From Owenia fusiformis (lineage: Eukaryota > Annelida > Polychaeta > Sabellida > Oweniidae): a stretch of 64,000 bases of DNA. Below, in pieces: positions 21,601-33,000 of this stretch. The number at the start of each line of letters is the position of its first letter. The first letter of the stretch is position 1. A model generated the notes under the pieces. It did not search any database and was not told where the DNA came from. It saw only the letters and a program-made list of their open reading frames with translations. The translations under genes and the position numbers were made by a program. Location of the stretch: positions 20,033,936 to 20,097,935 of the forward strand of contig CAIIXF020000006.1 in assembly GCA_903813345.2 (NCBI GenBank). The letters run 5' to 3'.

Positions 21601-22247
21601 TAGGATTGGCATCATGGGATTCCCCAATTTCCAGAATGTGGTCTTGTGTTGTAAAATATGACCTCACAGAGAGCTTACTAGAAATGATACGTACAGCACA
21701 ATTTCCTTCTAAACTTCATTGGAAGAGACTGATTAAAAACACAATCGGTAATTACCAGAGAAACGGTTACAAGGCAACATGTTCGTTATATAGACGCCAT
21801 GATATATGTGTTAACATTTCCGATGTAAATATACGTGTCGGATCCCTTGGATCTATGAAACCCTGCGTCTGGTGGATCTTGGCAAGGAAAAAACCACAAT
21901 ATACCCCGCAGTGTAAAACAATGATGAGACTAGCCACTGATTGTCACGATCTACGCGTAAAAAATTCAGGTGTAAATAGTATTTGTATTGTCTGTAACAG
22001 GTTCGAAACAGAAACAATTGATCACTTTATCATGAGATGTCCAAAATGGCAAGAACATCGTAACCAAATAGGTTTAATTACAAGAAAATACGGTGCTTTT
22101 AAAGAACTAGATAAGATATTTGCATATCCCGAGTGTGAAATTGATGACGATGATATGATAAGTATTGCATGTATAGTGCATAAAATGACTATTGTTAGAT
22201 CAAACATTCTGAAAGAATACGTTGGACAGTTGATTATTACATTATAA
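18660..22247 (+). CDS. LINE ORF2: APE endonuclease and reverse transcriptase (1195 aa)
   Basis: Target-primed reverse transcription enzyme. An apurinic/apyrimidinic-type endonuclease begins at RLAQWNLNG (about residue 28) and includes AVSEHM, LLGDMNAHMPY, SYIDHV and SSDHLPV. A linker follows, then the reverse transcriptase from KMKPGKASGPDAITVEH through GTLIPLLKGG, RGITLMSVIRKLYDKI, LDIKSAFDTCW, VLQGVFQGAVSSMLL and the catalytic YADD at residues 773-776. A C-terminal CX2CX9HX4C knuckle starts at residue 1109 (CIVCNRFE). The first ATG at 18660 would add a hydrophobic 23-residue leader, so the methionine pair at 18729/18732 is the more usual start. ORF1 stop and the first ORF2 ATG are five bases apart in a different frame, compatible with termination-reinitiation. 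No disruption was seen. Confidence 0.93.
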   Translation: MLFTNIILVCLYVIAVTVLIPHNMMNLRLAQWNLNGANTAKHALKDLLNENDIVAVSEHMLYDCNINQLNVNENDFCMYAISSKHIDNADCGLKFGSGGVAMFWRKTLEKQVYPLKALSNDRMICVKLCMHDNSRPLYIFSVYLPQQRCKKDNFEDVLLELENNVNQVSCEGDVVLLGDMNAHMPYNIHNGSRSWGSGTPNGRIFQEFILRNGLIVADLLEFCDGPNYTFESACGHKSYIDHVIVSNTLVAHIYKCTILNTCANYGASSDHLPVITVLKIEKSTCDTEVESSVKSSCFKRVAWDKATWEMKNNYADMCTSMVQYVQSEFQKKGDKLSNAEIDQYLNVIISILHQAAEVIFPIKQFKKHQKPFWAPHLTVLVKERNRLWHQWRNTGKPRSGDIFQQYKLAKKAFSKAYYMAEMEYERAEMARLYESECVDQRFFWHLLRRSRGQQSRPSSSVRNKDGIIVTEAQQVREVWRNHFKTLASPGDDPLFDDKFKDQVDREVNDLLHTSHLNNNDFLENDISMEEISSALSKMKPGKASGPDAITVEHIRFAGGPILEILLCLFQSVINNEYTPLTFRTGTLIPLLKGGVRDVLDTNHHRGITLMSVIRKLYDKIILGRYSWRLKSIIHPLQGGCLDGCSSLHSSLLLHETIGFNTHHDSTVHVVLLDIKSAFDTCWINGLFYKLYHKAGIKGKLWRLLYDSYKNFECNILVAGGVSEPFPVLQGVFQGAVSSMLLYQFYISDLLDDLEKKLNLGAKTMGINTGSIAYADDIALIAIFPNAMNTMLQLAYAHSNKWRYTLHPGKCVALTYGKNTEVPQFRLGTGEIPNAKSAKHVGIPLSTDGVFRDHVKDAISSGKRKLYSLFGLGHRTGGLTPLVASKLYNSFSVPKMLYGDQIINYKPEDLETLEVAQRQIGRRLQSFPKSASNPSSTMTLGWNTMKRRIDYDMLLMLFGMLILPLSNIYKRLLMLRLMNITLGLASWDSPISRMWSCVVKYDLTESLLEMIRTAQFPSKLHWKRLIKNTIGNYQRNGYKATCSLYRRHDICVNISDVNIRVGSLGSMKPCVWWILARKKPQYTPQCKTMMRLATDCHDLRVKNSGVNSICIVCNRFETETIDHFIMRCPKWQEHRNQIGLITRKYGAFKELDKIFAYPECEIDDDDMISIACIVHKMTIVRSNILKEYVGQLIITL

Positions 22248-23560
22248 AGACACTCTTGAAAGAACCAATGTCCTATAAAACATAAACAGTATTCATCCAT
22301 TTAAAATGGAAGCTTTTTATTTAATTGTGTGATGTTACCAAATGTAAATATGTTTGTAAAACCACTCTGTTTAAATACAGGTAAATAAATAATTAAATTA
22401 AAATTAGATGTAATATGATTACAAGTTGTGATATGTGCCTATGCTAGTGATTTACTAGTATACTATTATCATTAATATTTTGAATGAAGGTTAGATTCAT
22501 ACTTTGTATTGTGCATATGCTTAATACTGTTATCGTTAGCATTAAAAATAATGTTGCGTCATTGTTATTATTTGAATAATGATACACAAAGTATATCAAA
22601 GAGTTTAAAAATGGTAAATTGAAAATTTGACCCCCTTCCATACATAGCACCCCTGGGCTGCACTGCTTTTGATATTAATAATGGATTACAATGATGTAAA
22701 TACCGTTAACATGGTAAAGCTAAACAAATCTGTGATTGTTTTGACTGGAATATACGTTTATTTCACGAAGATCTGAAAGGGTTACGAGAAGCTTTCCATG
22801 TAAAAACAATATTGCGAGTCCACTGGATCAGTCTATTTTAAGAAAATAAGGGAGTAGTTTCACGCTGAAGGTTTCAATTCCAGTTCTCTTAAAGATAAAG
22901 CAATCCGTCGAAAAGTTTCTGTCGTTTTCTATCGAAAATGATTCTGTACACATTAAGAGGGTGAATTATCTGAAAGATTCATGTGCACCAGCCAATATGA
23001 ATCCTTGTACTTATCCAAACTGCTTTGTTTCATTTACAGGACATTCCATAACACATAAGACCATGCTAGGTGCTAATACGTGATGGGTAAATCTAGATAT
23101 CAATTTTTACTATTAAATACAGGTCCGTAGCCAGGATTTGCAAGAGGGGTTCACTTTTTTAAAAATTCAAAGCAATTGAAAAGTGCTCAGAATGGTGAAA
23201 AAATGCATGATTTTTGAAGGAAATTTTGGGTTCGAACTCGTCGGTTGGCAACACCAAAAACGGAGCATTCGATTTGCTAAACGATATGCGTTACGTTACG
23301 CGACTGTTAATGTAACCTATGCATTACTAATATTTGAGATTTTCAAACTTGCATTCCTAAACGTCGTTATCAGGTCAACTGATTCATCGTCGGTAGAGAA
23401 AAAATATATTAGATAAATCAATGATGGAATTGAATAGAACGACATATTATTTCTTGTCACTCTAGACATAGCTGTCAACAAGACCCCATTTAACTCCGCA
23501 TATAAGATATAAATGATACAAATAATGTATGTGTATATCTGATCATTAGGGAATGCGTTT
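22248..23560. other. LINE 3' UTR then intergenic sequence with a repeat end at 23121
   Basis: After the LINE tail nothing coding is recognised. From 23121, ggtccgtagccagg begins a further member of the cgtagccagg repeat family (aatggtgaaaaaatgcatg, ggaaattttggg), related in inverted sense to 13360-13510. Confidence 0.45.
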
Positions 23561-24680
23561 TTATGTTCCCACCACATACATGACATAGTGTACATTGGGG
23601 CCATATTGTCGGCCAAGGCGCGTCCGTCTGTCTGATTGTCTGTCCGTCCGTCCGTATGTCCGGCAGTTTTCTTCAAAACCGCTACAGATATCACCTTCAA
23701 ATTCAGGGATAACCTATGAGTGCATACAGATGTGGATGAAAAGAATTTCAGCTTACTTCATTCTTCATCTGATTAGGTTTTGGACCTGTTAGCTCAGTCA
23801 TGGCAGCCATTTTGAATGTCTTAAGAAAAGTTTGCGCGCGATAATACTTTGTATGATATTTGAATGGTGATTTTGAGTTGTCATACGTTAACTATTTAGT
23901 AGCTTTATAAATAATTTCAGGTGTACTTTGTTGTAAAAGCCTATGTTATTGTTTACAGTAGCTATATGCGATAATTTTGTAAAAAGAAATCAGCAAAAAC
24001 TCATAATCACTTTTTTATTGTCGGCCATTTTGGATTTTTCCATCATAAAATCTTGTCTGTAAACCCTTTGGTAGATCAATTTCTAATTATCAGGGATGAT
24101 TCTTAGTTTGAAAATCTAGATCTGATTAGTTTTTTGGCATTCTGGGTAAATGTCAAGGCAGCCATTTTGGATTTTTCGTCCTAAAATCTTGTCTGTAAAG
24201 TCTTGTCTACGTGTTTTCAGGATAACCATTTGACGGATCAATTTAAAAATTTCAGGGATGATTTTTAATATGAAAATCTAGAACTGATTAGTTTTTCGGC
24301 ATTCTGGGTAAATTTAAAGTTGGCGATTCTGGCTTTACCGTCCTAAAATCGTGTCTGTAAAGGCATGTCTGCCCATTTTCAGGATAATAGTTCGACGGAT
24401 CGATTTCAAGTTTTAAGAAATGATTTATAATATGAAAATCGAACGAATTAGTTTTTCTGCATTCTTGATAAATGTTAAGGCAGCCATTTTTGATTTCCGT
24501 CCTAAAATCTTGTCTGTAAAGTCTTGTCTACGCGTTTTCAGGTTAACCATTTGAAGGATCAATTTTAAATTTTCAGGGATGATTCTTAGTATGGAAATCT
24601 TGGAACTGATTAGTTTTTCCGCATTCCGGGTAAATTTTAAGGTGGCTATTTTGGATTTTCCATCTTATAGTCTATTGAAT
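23560..24680. repeat. Dispersed repeat with an internal tandem array, inverted relative of 5405-5725
   Basis: A phrase rich in gtccgtctgtctg (23620-23660) leads into units of about 155-170 bp (24010-24680): gattagtttttcggcattc, gggtaaat, gccattttggatttt, cgtcctaaaatcttgtctgt, ttttcaggataaccattt and atttcagggatgat. Four units are visible, each 10-25 percent diverged. The unit is the reverse complement of the 5.4-kb repeat. Confidence 0.85.
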
Positions 24681-25660
24681 TCTTCTTTTTTCTCTACGGA
24701 GCTTCTGTTTGGGTTCTCCTCGAGTTCTCTGTTGGGATTCACCTGGGGTTCTATATAGGGATCCTGTCTCCTTAGTTGATTCTCCTAAGCTTGGTATGGG
24801 TTTTCCTAGTGCTCTGTATTTCTTGGATTCGGTCCGAGGGCTTTGAATGGGTCCTTAAAGGACATGTAAGGATTCTTTTGTGTTCTGTATGGGTTCCCCT
24901 TATGGGGTGTCCTGGGTTCTATTGGGACATTTTTTTATTGAGGATAATGAGCATTGCATTGTCAGTTTCCTAATAGTATTATATATAGTATATTATAGTA
25001 TAATAAGAATAATAAGCACTGCCATCTTTCTATGTATAATTCCTTAAATATATCTGTTCGTTTTCCAATCACCGGACGTGATATTTGACTATTATTTTAG
25101 GAAATATAGCATTTTGGCCTGTTGGCACCAAAAATATTCTTTTGAAGATAAAACAAGAATTTGTCACAAAATGTCAAAAATTAACAGCCCCAATGTCACA
25201 TTGACCTGGATTTGTCCTTTTTTGACCTGCTTTTTTTAAAAACCAATACTTAATTGGACGGTTATTCGAAAAAGGTTCACACCAATACAGACTTTATTGA
25301 AATCAGACAAGTGGTATTCAATTTCCAGATGACCTCCCCCTCCCATTGTGACTTCGTGTTATAAAAAGGTTGCAGATGCAGATAAAGCGTGCCAAATAGA
25401 TCGTGAAATAATAAATAAAACATCGATATGCATTTTAATTCATCCATCAGTCCATGCACTTCAGTTTCCAAGGTGTAATAATAAATGCTAGCCAGTAATG
25501 CCATTGGCGCTTTGCAGCATACTTCTTGTAAAATTGTATATGAAATTGTTAAATAAAGACAACTAAAACAAACAGTTTCCAGGGTATATGGATGAACTCG
25601 GATAAATTGTATACGTACGAAAAATATACTAAGTGAAACCCGGGAAGTGAAAGGTGTGTA
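24681..25660. other. Intergenic, no gene recognised
   Basis: Includes a G/T/C-rich degenerate stretch (about 24690-24960) with repeated ggttct/ggattc words. No supported coding sequence. Confidence 0.35.
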
Positions 25661-25664
25661 CAAA

Positions 25665-25780
25665 CTGGATTCCGTTCACGTTTAGGTTGTGAAAAACCAT
25701 CTTCGAATTCCAAGTGGTTGGAGCTACTAAAATCTTGAGAATCGAATGGTGAAAACCATTGCACGCTTGAACTCCCTATC
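25665..25780 (-). repeat. MITE fragment related to 30534-30664
   Basis: On the minus strand it reads agggagttcaagcgtgcaat and, at the other side, tttttcacaacctaaacgtg. The latter 20-base phrase plus four more bases is identical to 30555-30578. The minus-strand open frame through here (25549-25848) is therefore repeat-derived. Confidence 0.5.
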
Positions 25781-25879
25781 GCTAGCCCGCCTCGTGCCTG
25801 TATAAGTCTGCTATACCCGTACTTGTTCAACACATTACAAAGATACAAAGAATTTTCAGAATGTCCAGGTCACACAGCA

Positions 25880-26500
25880 GTCCGAATCAATTTAATATTT
25901 TCAAAAGCATATTGTGCGAGACCAGATATATTATTTAATTCAATAATAACATGTTTTCCCTGTAATAAACTGGGAATAAAACTGATAATCAAAAGATCCC
26001 CGTATCAGATCCCATATCAGCCCAAATCTCGTATTCCTGTATCATAACTATCAGAACATTTTATGAGACTAATTGTTATTATGGCATATCACGATCCATT
26101 TTATCATTAGGGAATTATTTTTTTTAAAACATACAAAACAAGTTTCAGAAAAAAATATTATGGAATAAGGTTATTGATGGTCTTGATGGAATATGACTTT
26201 TATTCCTCAGAAAATATCATATTGACACTCGGGCTGTCGCCCTCGGTCAATCTGATATTTTCCTTGGCCAATATCACAATTATTTTCCCTCGGAATAAAA
26301 TTTCTATTCCATCCCTCCCATGTAATAACCTGAATTTATGGGAACACTTTGGTTATTCCGACCATGATGAAATAAAAAGGTTATGTCATAAAATTATATA
26401 TACGTTATGCAAAAGTATCCAATGGCATGAGAAGCGCTTCATTATCAATTTAATGTTTTCCAAAGCATATTGTACAAGACAAAATATAATATTTTATGGA
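25880..26500. repeat. Diverged duplication and hairpin
   Basis: The segment 25887-25935 (atcaatttaatattttc, aaaagcatattgtgcgagac) is repeated at about 26437-26490. Between them, 26162-26330 folds back: gaataaggttattgatgg / ccatccctcccatgtaataacc and, at the centre, aaaatatcatattgacactcggg versus ccctcggtcaatctgatatttt. Confidence 0.55.
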
Positions 26501-27229
26501 AGTACACAGGATAAAGACGAGTTGAGATTCAGTTTCGCAAAAACGTTGTCGCACATTTACAACATATTTCTGCTCTCAGCAACTCCTTGGCATGCCTATT
26601 TTCAATAATGTCCGACAATCCTGACTTTATCTAAAATAATCCTTTGGTTTAATTTGATTTTAAGGTCATCTGGACAGATTGGCAAGGGGCATCCCCTTTT
26701 TAGGTTCCAATAAATTTGGACATTTCTGCAACTGAAATCTCCAAATTACTTCAAAGATTTGATCATATATCTCAATGGATGTATGGATTGGCGCTTGATT
26801 TGCAAATTCTTTCATTATGCTTGCAATTGCTATTTCATTTTGACAATTTATTAAAAATTGGTAGAGAATACTCTCTACATGTACTTCCTGCCCCATACTA
26901 TCATAATCCTGGCACATTACATCATAGTACTATAGATAAGCGAATCGGGATTACAAAACAAAAATTACGAAAGCTTGTGATTATAGTTTTATAACGTGTC
27001 AATTTTACTATCAGTCATTGCTTATATAAACACCGAAACCATGCAATAAGTTAATCAATTTTTATTTACATTTTATCTGGTGTCGTAAGTGTTAGATAAG
27101 GTTGATAAGATGGCTGTATTAACTTAAGTGATTTTTATGTCTATATGGGACATTGTTCAAGAGTTCATTCTGGTTTCGGGGATTTTACTCCGATATGGTG
27201 TACCAGAGTTTGCTATCCCTGGAGAACTG

Positions 27230-27535
27230 CATCCTCCTTCGTATGTGGCCCGTTTTTGGTCACTATACAAGGCAAAAAATCCCATAATTATGCAATTAAG
27301 GCGAGAACAGTTTCTATAGGGAAAATGAAACGGGAGTATTTCCAGTTTTCCTGCACCAAAAATATTTACTGTATTGGTTTTTGTTAAGTGTAATCCATGG
27401 CCCGTTGTTGGTCATTATATGAGACAAAAATTTCCCATGATTTTCCAAATAAGGCGAAATAAGTTTCTATGGGGAAAATAAAACGGGAGCATTTCCAGTT
27501 TTCCTACTCCATAGATATTCCTTTATGCAGACAGA
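27230..27535 (+). repeat. Diverged tandem duplication of about 145-155 bp
   Basis: Both halves share ggcccgtttttggtcac / ggcccgttgttggtcat, then aattaaggcgagaacagtttct / aaataaggcgaaataagtttct (parts), aaaatgaaacgggag, and atttccagttttcct. No coding function was recognised. Confidence 0.6.
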
Positions 27536-27539
27536 TATA

Positions 27540-29480
27540 CGTAAAAAAGTAACAAATGAAAAAAACATATCCTGATTTCTAAAAAGGACATTTTAAGAGT
27601 GCAAACTCACTAAGTGCTGATGATAATCTAGGGATTAAGTACAGTTTAGAAACATCATACGAGGGGTGATCAATAAGTAATGGACGCTTTTTTACACAGA
27701 TGCTTTTTATAGACCAATCCCTTCGATTTTCTTACCAGTGATACATCATTCAATTATCTATCAACTCTGAAGATTTGAAAACAAAACATGTAATATCTTT
27801 TGATATATCTTTATTTCTGTGAAGGATGTATGGATTCCTCGTATCATTTACTTTATTGGTTTTTGTAAAGTATAATCCATCCTCCGATCGCGGAAGGCGT
27901 CAAGGTCCAGAATATCTTCCTTCTTTTTTCATAAAAAGGAGACACGGGTTCTGAACACTTTTTGAGGATGTTGTAATCTAGAACTAGAGTTTTATAATAT
28001 AATAAACAGGGATGTAAGCAGGGGAGGCGGGGGTCGTGGGATTGGGCTTGTTCTAGATAAATAAAGATGTACCTATCTTTATTTTGTAACATCGTATGGA
28101 CACGTCATAGAAATGTCATTCTATCATTCTTTTCGATAAATTAATAATCGATTTTGTTTGTCTTACTTGAGAAAAGAATACTCCACATCCAAATGGGCGA
28201 TTCTGTGTATTTCTCCCATTCGTCATAATTGTTATAATTCAGTCTCTCTAATTCCTAATTACATAATTTTAAAGTTCACTTGTGGATGTGGGGCCCCTTA
28301 GTGGGGATATTATATAACATAAATGGAAAGTGCAAAATAAAGTTCTTCCAATCGTAAACCGTAACTTTTTCCCCACCTCGTGTGGATAAAATCTAAGAAT
28401 CAAAAACATATTTTTGGACAGGATATAATTTGTTTACACATTAAAAATTTGAATCTAAACATATCTTCAGTCTTAATATAGCAACATTATCAGTGCTTTG
28501 CCTATATTTAAACTTTGTGACTAACACCTTTTATCATACACGATAGTATACGATTGCTGATATGCTCTTATGCAACTCCGTTTACGCAATCCTAAACCTT
28601 TGATAGACTTTTGTCTTTTAAATTCAAACTCGGTGTAAACTGATTTAAACAAATATGATGAAATTGTTGTTTTTTGCATAAAATGTCAAATACGGAGAAT
28701 GGGCATTTAAATCGCATAAGAATATTTCTCGTATATTTTCGAGTATGTTTCCCCGTACATTACTATACGTACGTATAATTCGATGCCATTATACAATTTA
28801 CTATCAATAACATCCATGCACGTCCCGACAAAATATATTATTAAGAAACAAAAACTTATTTTTAATATTTTTTCTTTTATTCTGTTTATTGTGTTGAAAT
28901 GATGATGATGATGGCATCTTAATTATTTGATATTTAACCATTCATTTTTTCATATTTCAATATTAAAACATTCAACGTTGTTTGAGGTCAGTCGATCGGA
29001 TTGTTTTGTTTATACATATATAATACCTGTACAAATTCTGATAAGAATCCCCCGCACGGACATGTGCATCCGCGTACATGTTAATGTTAATAACAGTCCC
29101 TAAATGTATTTTATCCACTATCCATGCCATTATCTACATTTGGACAGACTTGAAAATGTCAATAAATCTCCAGGAATATATGTTTCATGGGAATATTTCG
29201 GGTTTGGGATATTTATCAAAAAGCAAAAGTTGCTTTATATCTATGTGCTTTAGTACAGATGTAATTATTTTCGATTATTCAACTTCAGTACAATAATGAT
29301 ACGTAATAAAGCCATAATGAATTATGTAATGATGGTTGAGACGGAGGTGTCATCACGAAACGATAAGACTTGTTCGGGCACTCACGAGAGGATATCTCCC
29401 GGATGTTTACATGGACCTATTTTACACGATCGTCCTCCTGTTATCACTCAGCTGATTTCTGGCCCCCGGATCTAGAGATA
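27540..29480. other. Intergenic sequence upstream of the FOXRED2-like gene
   Basis: No coding sequence was recognised. At 27658 tacgaggggtgatcaataag resembles a mariner-type end, and an 8-bp complement lies at about 27835-27842, which is too short to support an element. Confidence 0.35.
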
Positions 29481-29487
29481 CCAGGGC

Positions 29488-29496
29488 TATATAAAA
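29488..29496 (+). promoter_or_regulatory. TATA box of the FOXRED2-like gene
   Basis: TATATAAAA in the context ccagggc-TATATAAAA-cgagc lies about 30 bp upstream of the expected transcription start near 29518-29522. A donor site follows at 29585, so the promoter fits a short non-coding first exon. Confidence 0.6.
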
Positions 29497-29518
29497 CGAG
29501 CTCAAAAGTTTTGAAGTC

Positions 29519-29584
29519 ACTTATCCAGTGGCCGCTAATCATAACACATCTTGGGAACATAACATTCGTAACAACATCGAAAAG
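29519..29584 (+). other. Putative non-coding exon 1 (5' UTR) of the FOXRED2-like gene
   Basis: Begins about 30 bp after the TATA box (start estimated) and ends at aaaag|gtaagt (donor at 29585). It contains no ATG. The next exon starts after gatttcag (AG 30044-30045), giving a 461-bp intron. Confidence 0.5.
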
Positions 29585-30049
29585 GTAAGTCAAAATATAC
29601 AGTATTCAAAATATTTCATTTAAGGTCAAAATTCTTGAGATTCTAGGATTTGAAATATAGCTTATATGGAAATAATTACAAACATTTACGTTTTTCAAAA
29701 AATATTTTATGGCGATACGGAATTTAACTTGTGTATTCAATCGAAGCTACGGGTGATTATAAAATATGGAATTTAATTCTTAAGTAGTTGAAAGCCTCTA
29801 GACTGAGCTATAAATAGTAGTAAATACAAAATAAAAAATCACAGGGGGACAACTCCAATCGAAAAAATTTCAAAAACTTGCACGAGTTCGAACTGGAATC
29901 AAATGGTATTGGAACTTGCATGTAACGAATAATCCTTGTATTATGGCGCCTGGGAATGTATGCCAACGATTTAATGTCCAAAATGTTCAAGATCTTTATT
30001 CAGCAGTAACGTTTTTATTACATTATTGTTTTTCTATGATTTCAGCAAC

Positions 30050-33000
30050 ATGCCACCTATGCCACCAAGAGCCGAGTCTGATGATCAGGGTGCCCAAGGC
30101 AGACCCGTCCGTGGTAAGTTCAAATATCTTATTTCGTTCAACTCCTCAAAGGTGAGGATATAAAGAGCATATGTGTTTACAGCTGTTGTTACCTAATCTT
30201 GTTTTCTGCCATATTGTGATTTGCGGTTAATACCTGTGCAATTTCCTCCGTGACTTCCATCTTGATCATATCTATTTTTGTTTCCTTTTGTATCTTCTCG
30301 TTTGAATTCTGTGTCTTCATTTGGAACTTATCATTTAAAATTTTGTATTCTATGTTATCTTTTGTGACTTCTCATTCAGAATGTGCATTTCCTGTTTTCG
30401 TTGACTTTACCAATTTTAACATTTTTGGATCTTAAAAGATATTTTCTTGCTAATCTAAGCTGTTTGGTTTGATGCCAATCATTGCAATGTTTGTTATAGA
30501 CCGTTATAATTTCCTACGTATTTGCTTGTTAACAGGGAGTTTAAGCTTGCAATGTTTTTCACAACCTAAACGTGAACGAAAAATATTAAGCAATGCATTT
30601 GTATAAGCGATTGGTCATACGTATAGGTTGGCGTTTCGATTTTATATGCAAGCTTAAACTCCCTAATATTGGTGCAATAAACGGTCAGTCAGTGTACATT
30701 CCGATGCAAGTAAAATATTTTTTAAATTAATATGATGATGATGTTTGATGATTAATGGAAATTTCGTCCAAGGTATTGAAGAAGCTCTTAGTGTCCTAAT
30801 AGTGTTTTCTTAAAAACACAACAACACGCCGATCAAGCCTCCTATACAGTAGAAGGCTTTGTATATTAGCACAGGAGGTTTAATCAATAAGTTGTTATCA
30901 CTGATTATGTATTTGGGTAAAATCCAAATTCAAAGATTATTCAAAGATGTCTATTTTTAGCAACATAGATAACATTTCTTAAGAAACAATCATGTTTGAG
31001 TAAGTAATATTTGAGCACGCCGAGATAGATAATCAGGTGTGATCTAATATATTTGCCAACCTAGAGATCATTGACATTGTATTCTGTTCGTCTGAGCTTG
31101 GTTCTCAATATCATATAATCACATGATAATTAAATGATTCTGTAACCATCTGGTCAAACCACCGTCGAGTGCTTCCAACTGTTATCTATTATTTATCATT
31201 TTTGAGTACACGAGCCTGCACATATGACATAATACTGACCTATACTTTTGAACCATTATGGACTGATCAATTTGAATGGTTACATCACTGTGCTATTGTA
31301 CGGACCTCTTGTACCAATCACTTAAAAGTGGCATTTAATTTAAATGATAACTATTGTGATAATTTAACAAGTCAATTGAATTCAAGATAACTACCCCTGA
31401 TAATCCCTTTTATCTTACTTTATGTGCCATTTGTGATACCATTGGATTCAACATTTTACTGAAAATTAATAATGATTTTTATTTATAAATATAAAAAATC
31501 TTGGAATATTTAAAAGTCATTACTGATGCAAATATTGATAATGTTTTATATGTGCCTTCATCTCTATCTATTCATTCTATTGGTGTTAATAGTTTGTTTC
31601 TACTACATAGATAATATATAATATTGAATGTGCAACAACCCTTTTGCCAAATTATTCATTTTAGTGGTGTCTTCAACTACAGTGTGTTTCATAATGACTG
31701 TCCCCCATCCACAGCCAATCCTAGATCGCGTGGACCCATAATCTATATGCCATAGTAAAGGTTATTCAATTCTGGACTTATGTGCCAAATGTAAGCATGA
31801 CTGGTCAATGAAAATATAATTTGTAAACTTATGTTTGATGGTCACTTTACTCAGTTTATGTGATTTGTGGCTACCATTTCTAATGGATTAAAGAGAGGAG
31901 TACATTGCTGTATAATCCATTAAATCACCAAGAGCTCTCTGGGTACTTCTTTGAAATATTTAATACTTTTGTCTTCCAAATATCATTAGGATATATCCTC
32001 AACATCCATTGAATGTTATAAGTTGTACATTACTTTAGATACTATTGTATTGAGGCATGGTTATCATAGCTGTTTGCAGGGCACGTGGGTAATTTTGGAA
32101 AAAAAGTAGCTATCAGATTCTATGCTTAATGTAAAATGGGTACCTTTTGTAGAGGTATATGGCAAGTTGTAAAGACTATTGAGCTTATTCAAAATTGTTT
32201 TAATTAGTCCAGAATTGAACAAGCTTTCATATGATATACAACATATGCTGGTATGCTATTTGGGATTGGTGGTTGATGGAGGGACGGTCATTATGAAACA
32301 CCCTGTATATAGTTATTTATGTGTTTATTAAGTGCAATAAAAATACAACATTAGCAATTTCCTCTAGGATTCCATACACACTTTCTTCTTGTTTTGCAGA
32401 CTATGACTACCTTGTAATCGGAGCAGGACCAGCTGGTATTCAGTTGGCATACCAATTCGAAAAGACCAACTCTAGTTACCTCATCATCGAGCGTAACCAC
32501 GTCCCAGCCTCTTTCTTCCATGAATTTCCTCGACACAGAGAACTCATCTCTACCAACAAGATACACAATCTGTTTGACGAGCCAGAGTTCAATCTGAGAC
32601 ACGACTGGAACTCATTGTTGTGTGACGATGAGGCATTGCTCTTCAAGAACTACTCAACCAAGCTTTTCCCACCAGCTGACGCCTTGTGCAGGTAAAGTTT
32701 AATCTATTAAATATTTGACATTGTCAGTGATTTTGTTACAACGTAACAATGTAATATTTATTCAATCTTGGATCTATATAAGTATACAGCTGCAAAAACA
32801 TTTGGAATTTACAAAATATTTTTCATATTGGAACATTACAGTCAGTTAATACTTTTCTAATTTACATTTTCTATATCATTCAGAAACTTCAATGACTTCT
32901 GCCAAAGATACCAGCTGAAAATCCAATACGGAACACATATCAATAAAATCTCTCGTGAGGATAAAATTGACGGTCAGTTCAAGTCGAAATTCACCCTCGT

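Larger units (their letters stand above)
17111..22400 (+). mobile_element. Two-ORF non-LTR retrotransposon with both ORFs intact
   Basis: Comprises a 5' region of unclear start (after 17111), ORF1 17233-18654, ORF2 18660-22247 and a 3' UTR of about 150 bp ending in aaataaataattaaatt (about 22383-22400). Both ORFs are free of stops and frameshifts over 5 kb, so insertion was recent or purifying selection acted. No target-site duplication could be identified by eye. The clade is not assigned with confidence: APE endonuclease plus this RT style fits the Jockey/I group broadly. Confidence 0.85.

Noticed and set aside
26666-26994. Overlapping plus and minus open frames of 83-92 codons
   Set aside because: No family resemblance on either strand, no splice support, AT-rich composition.
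27658-27842. Small mariner-type MITE starting tacgaggggtgatcaataag
   Set aside because: Only 7-8 bp of complementary sequence at the other end, below what chance allows in AT-rich DNA.
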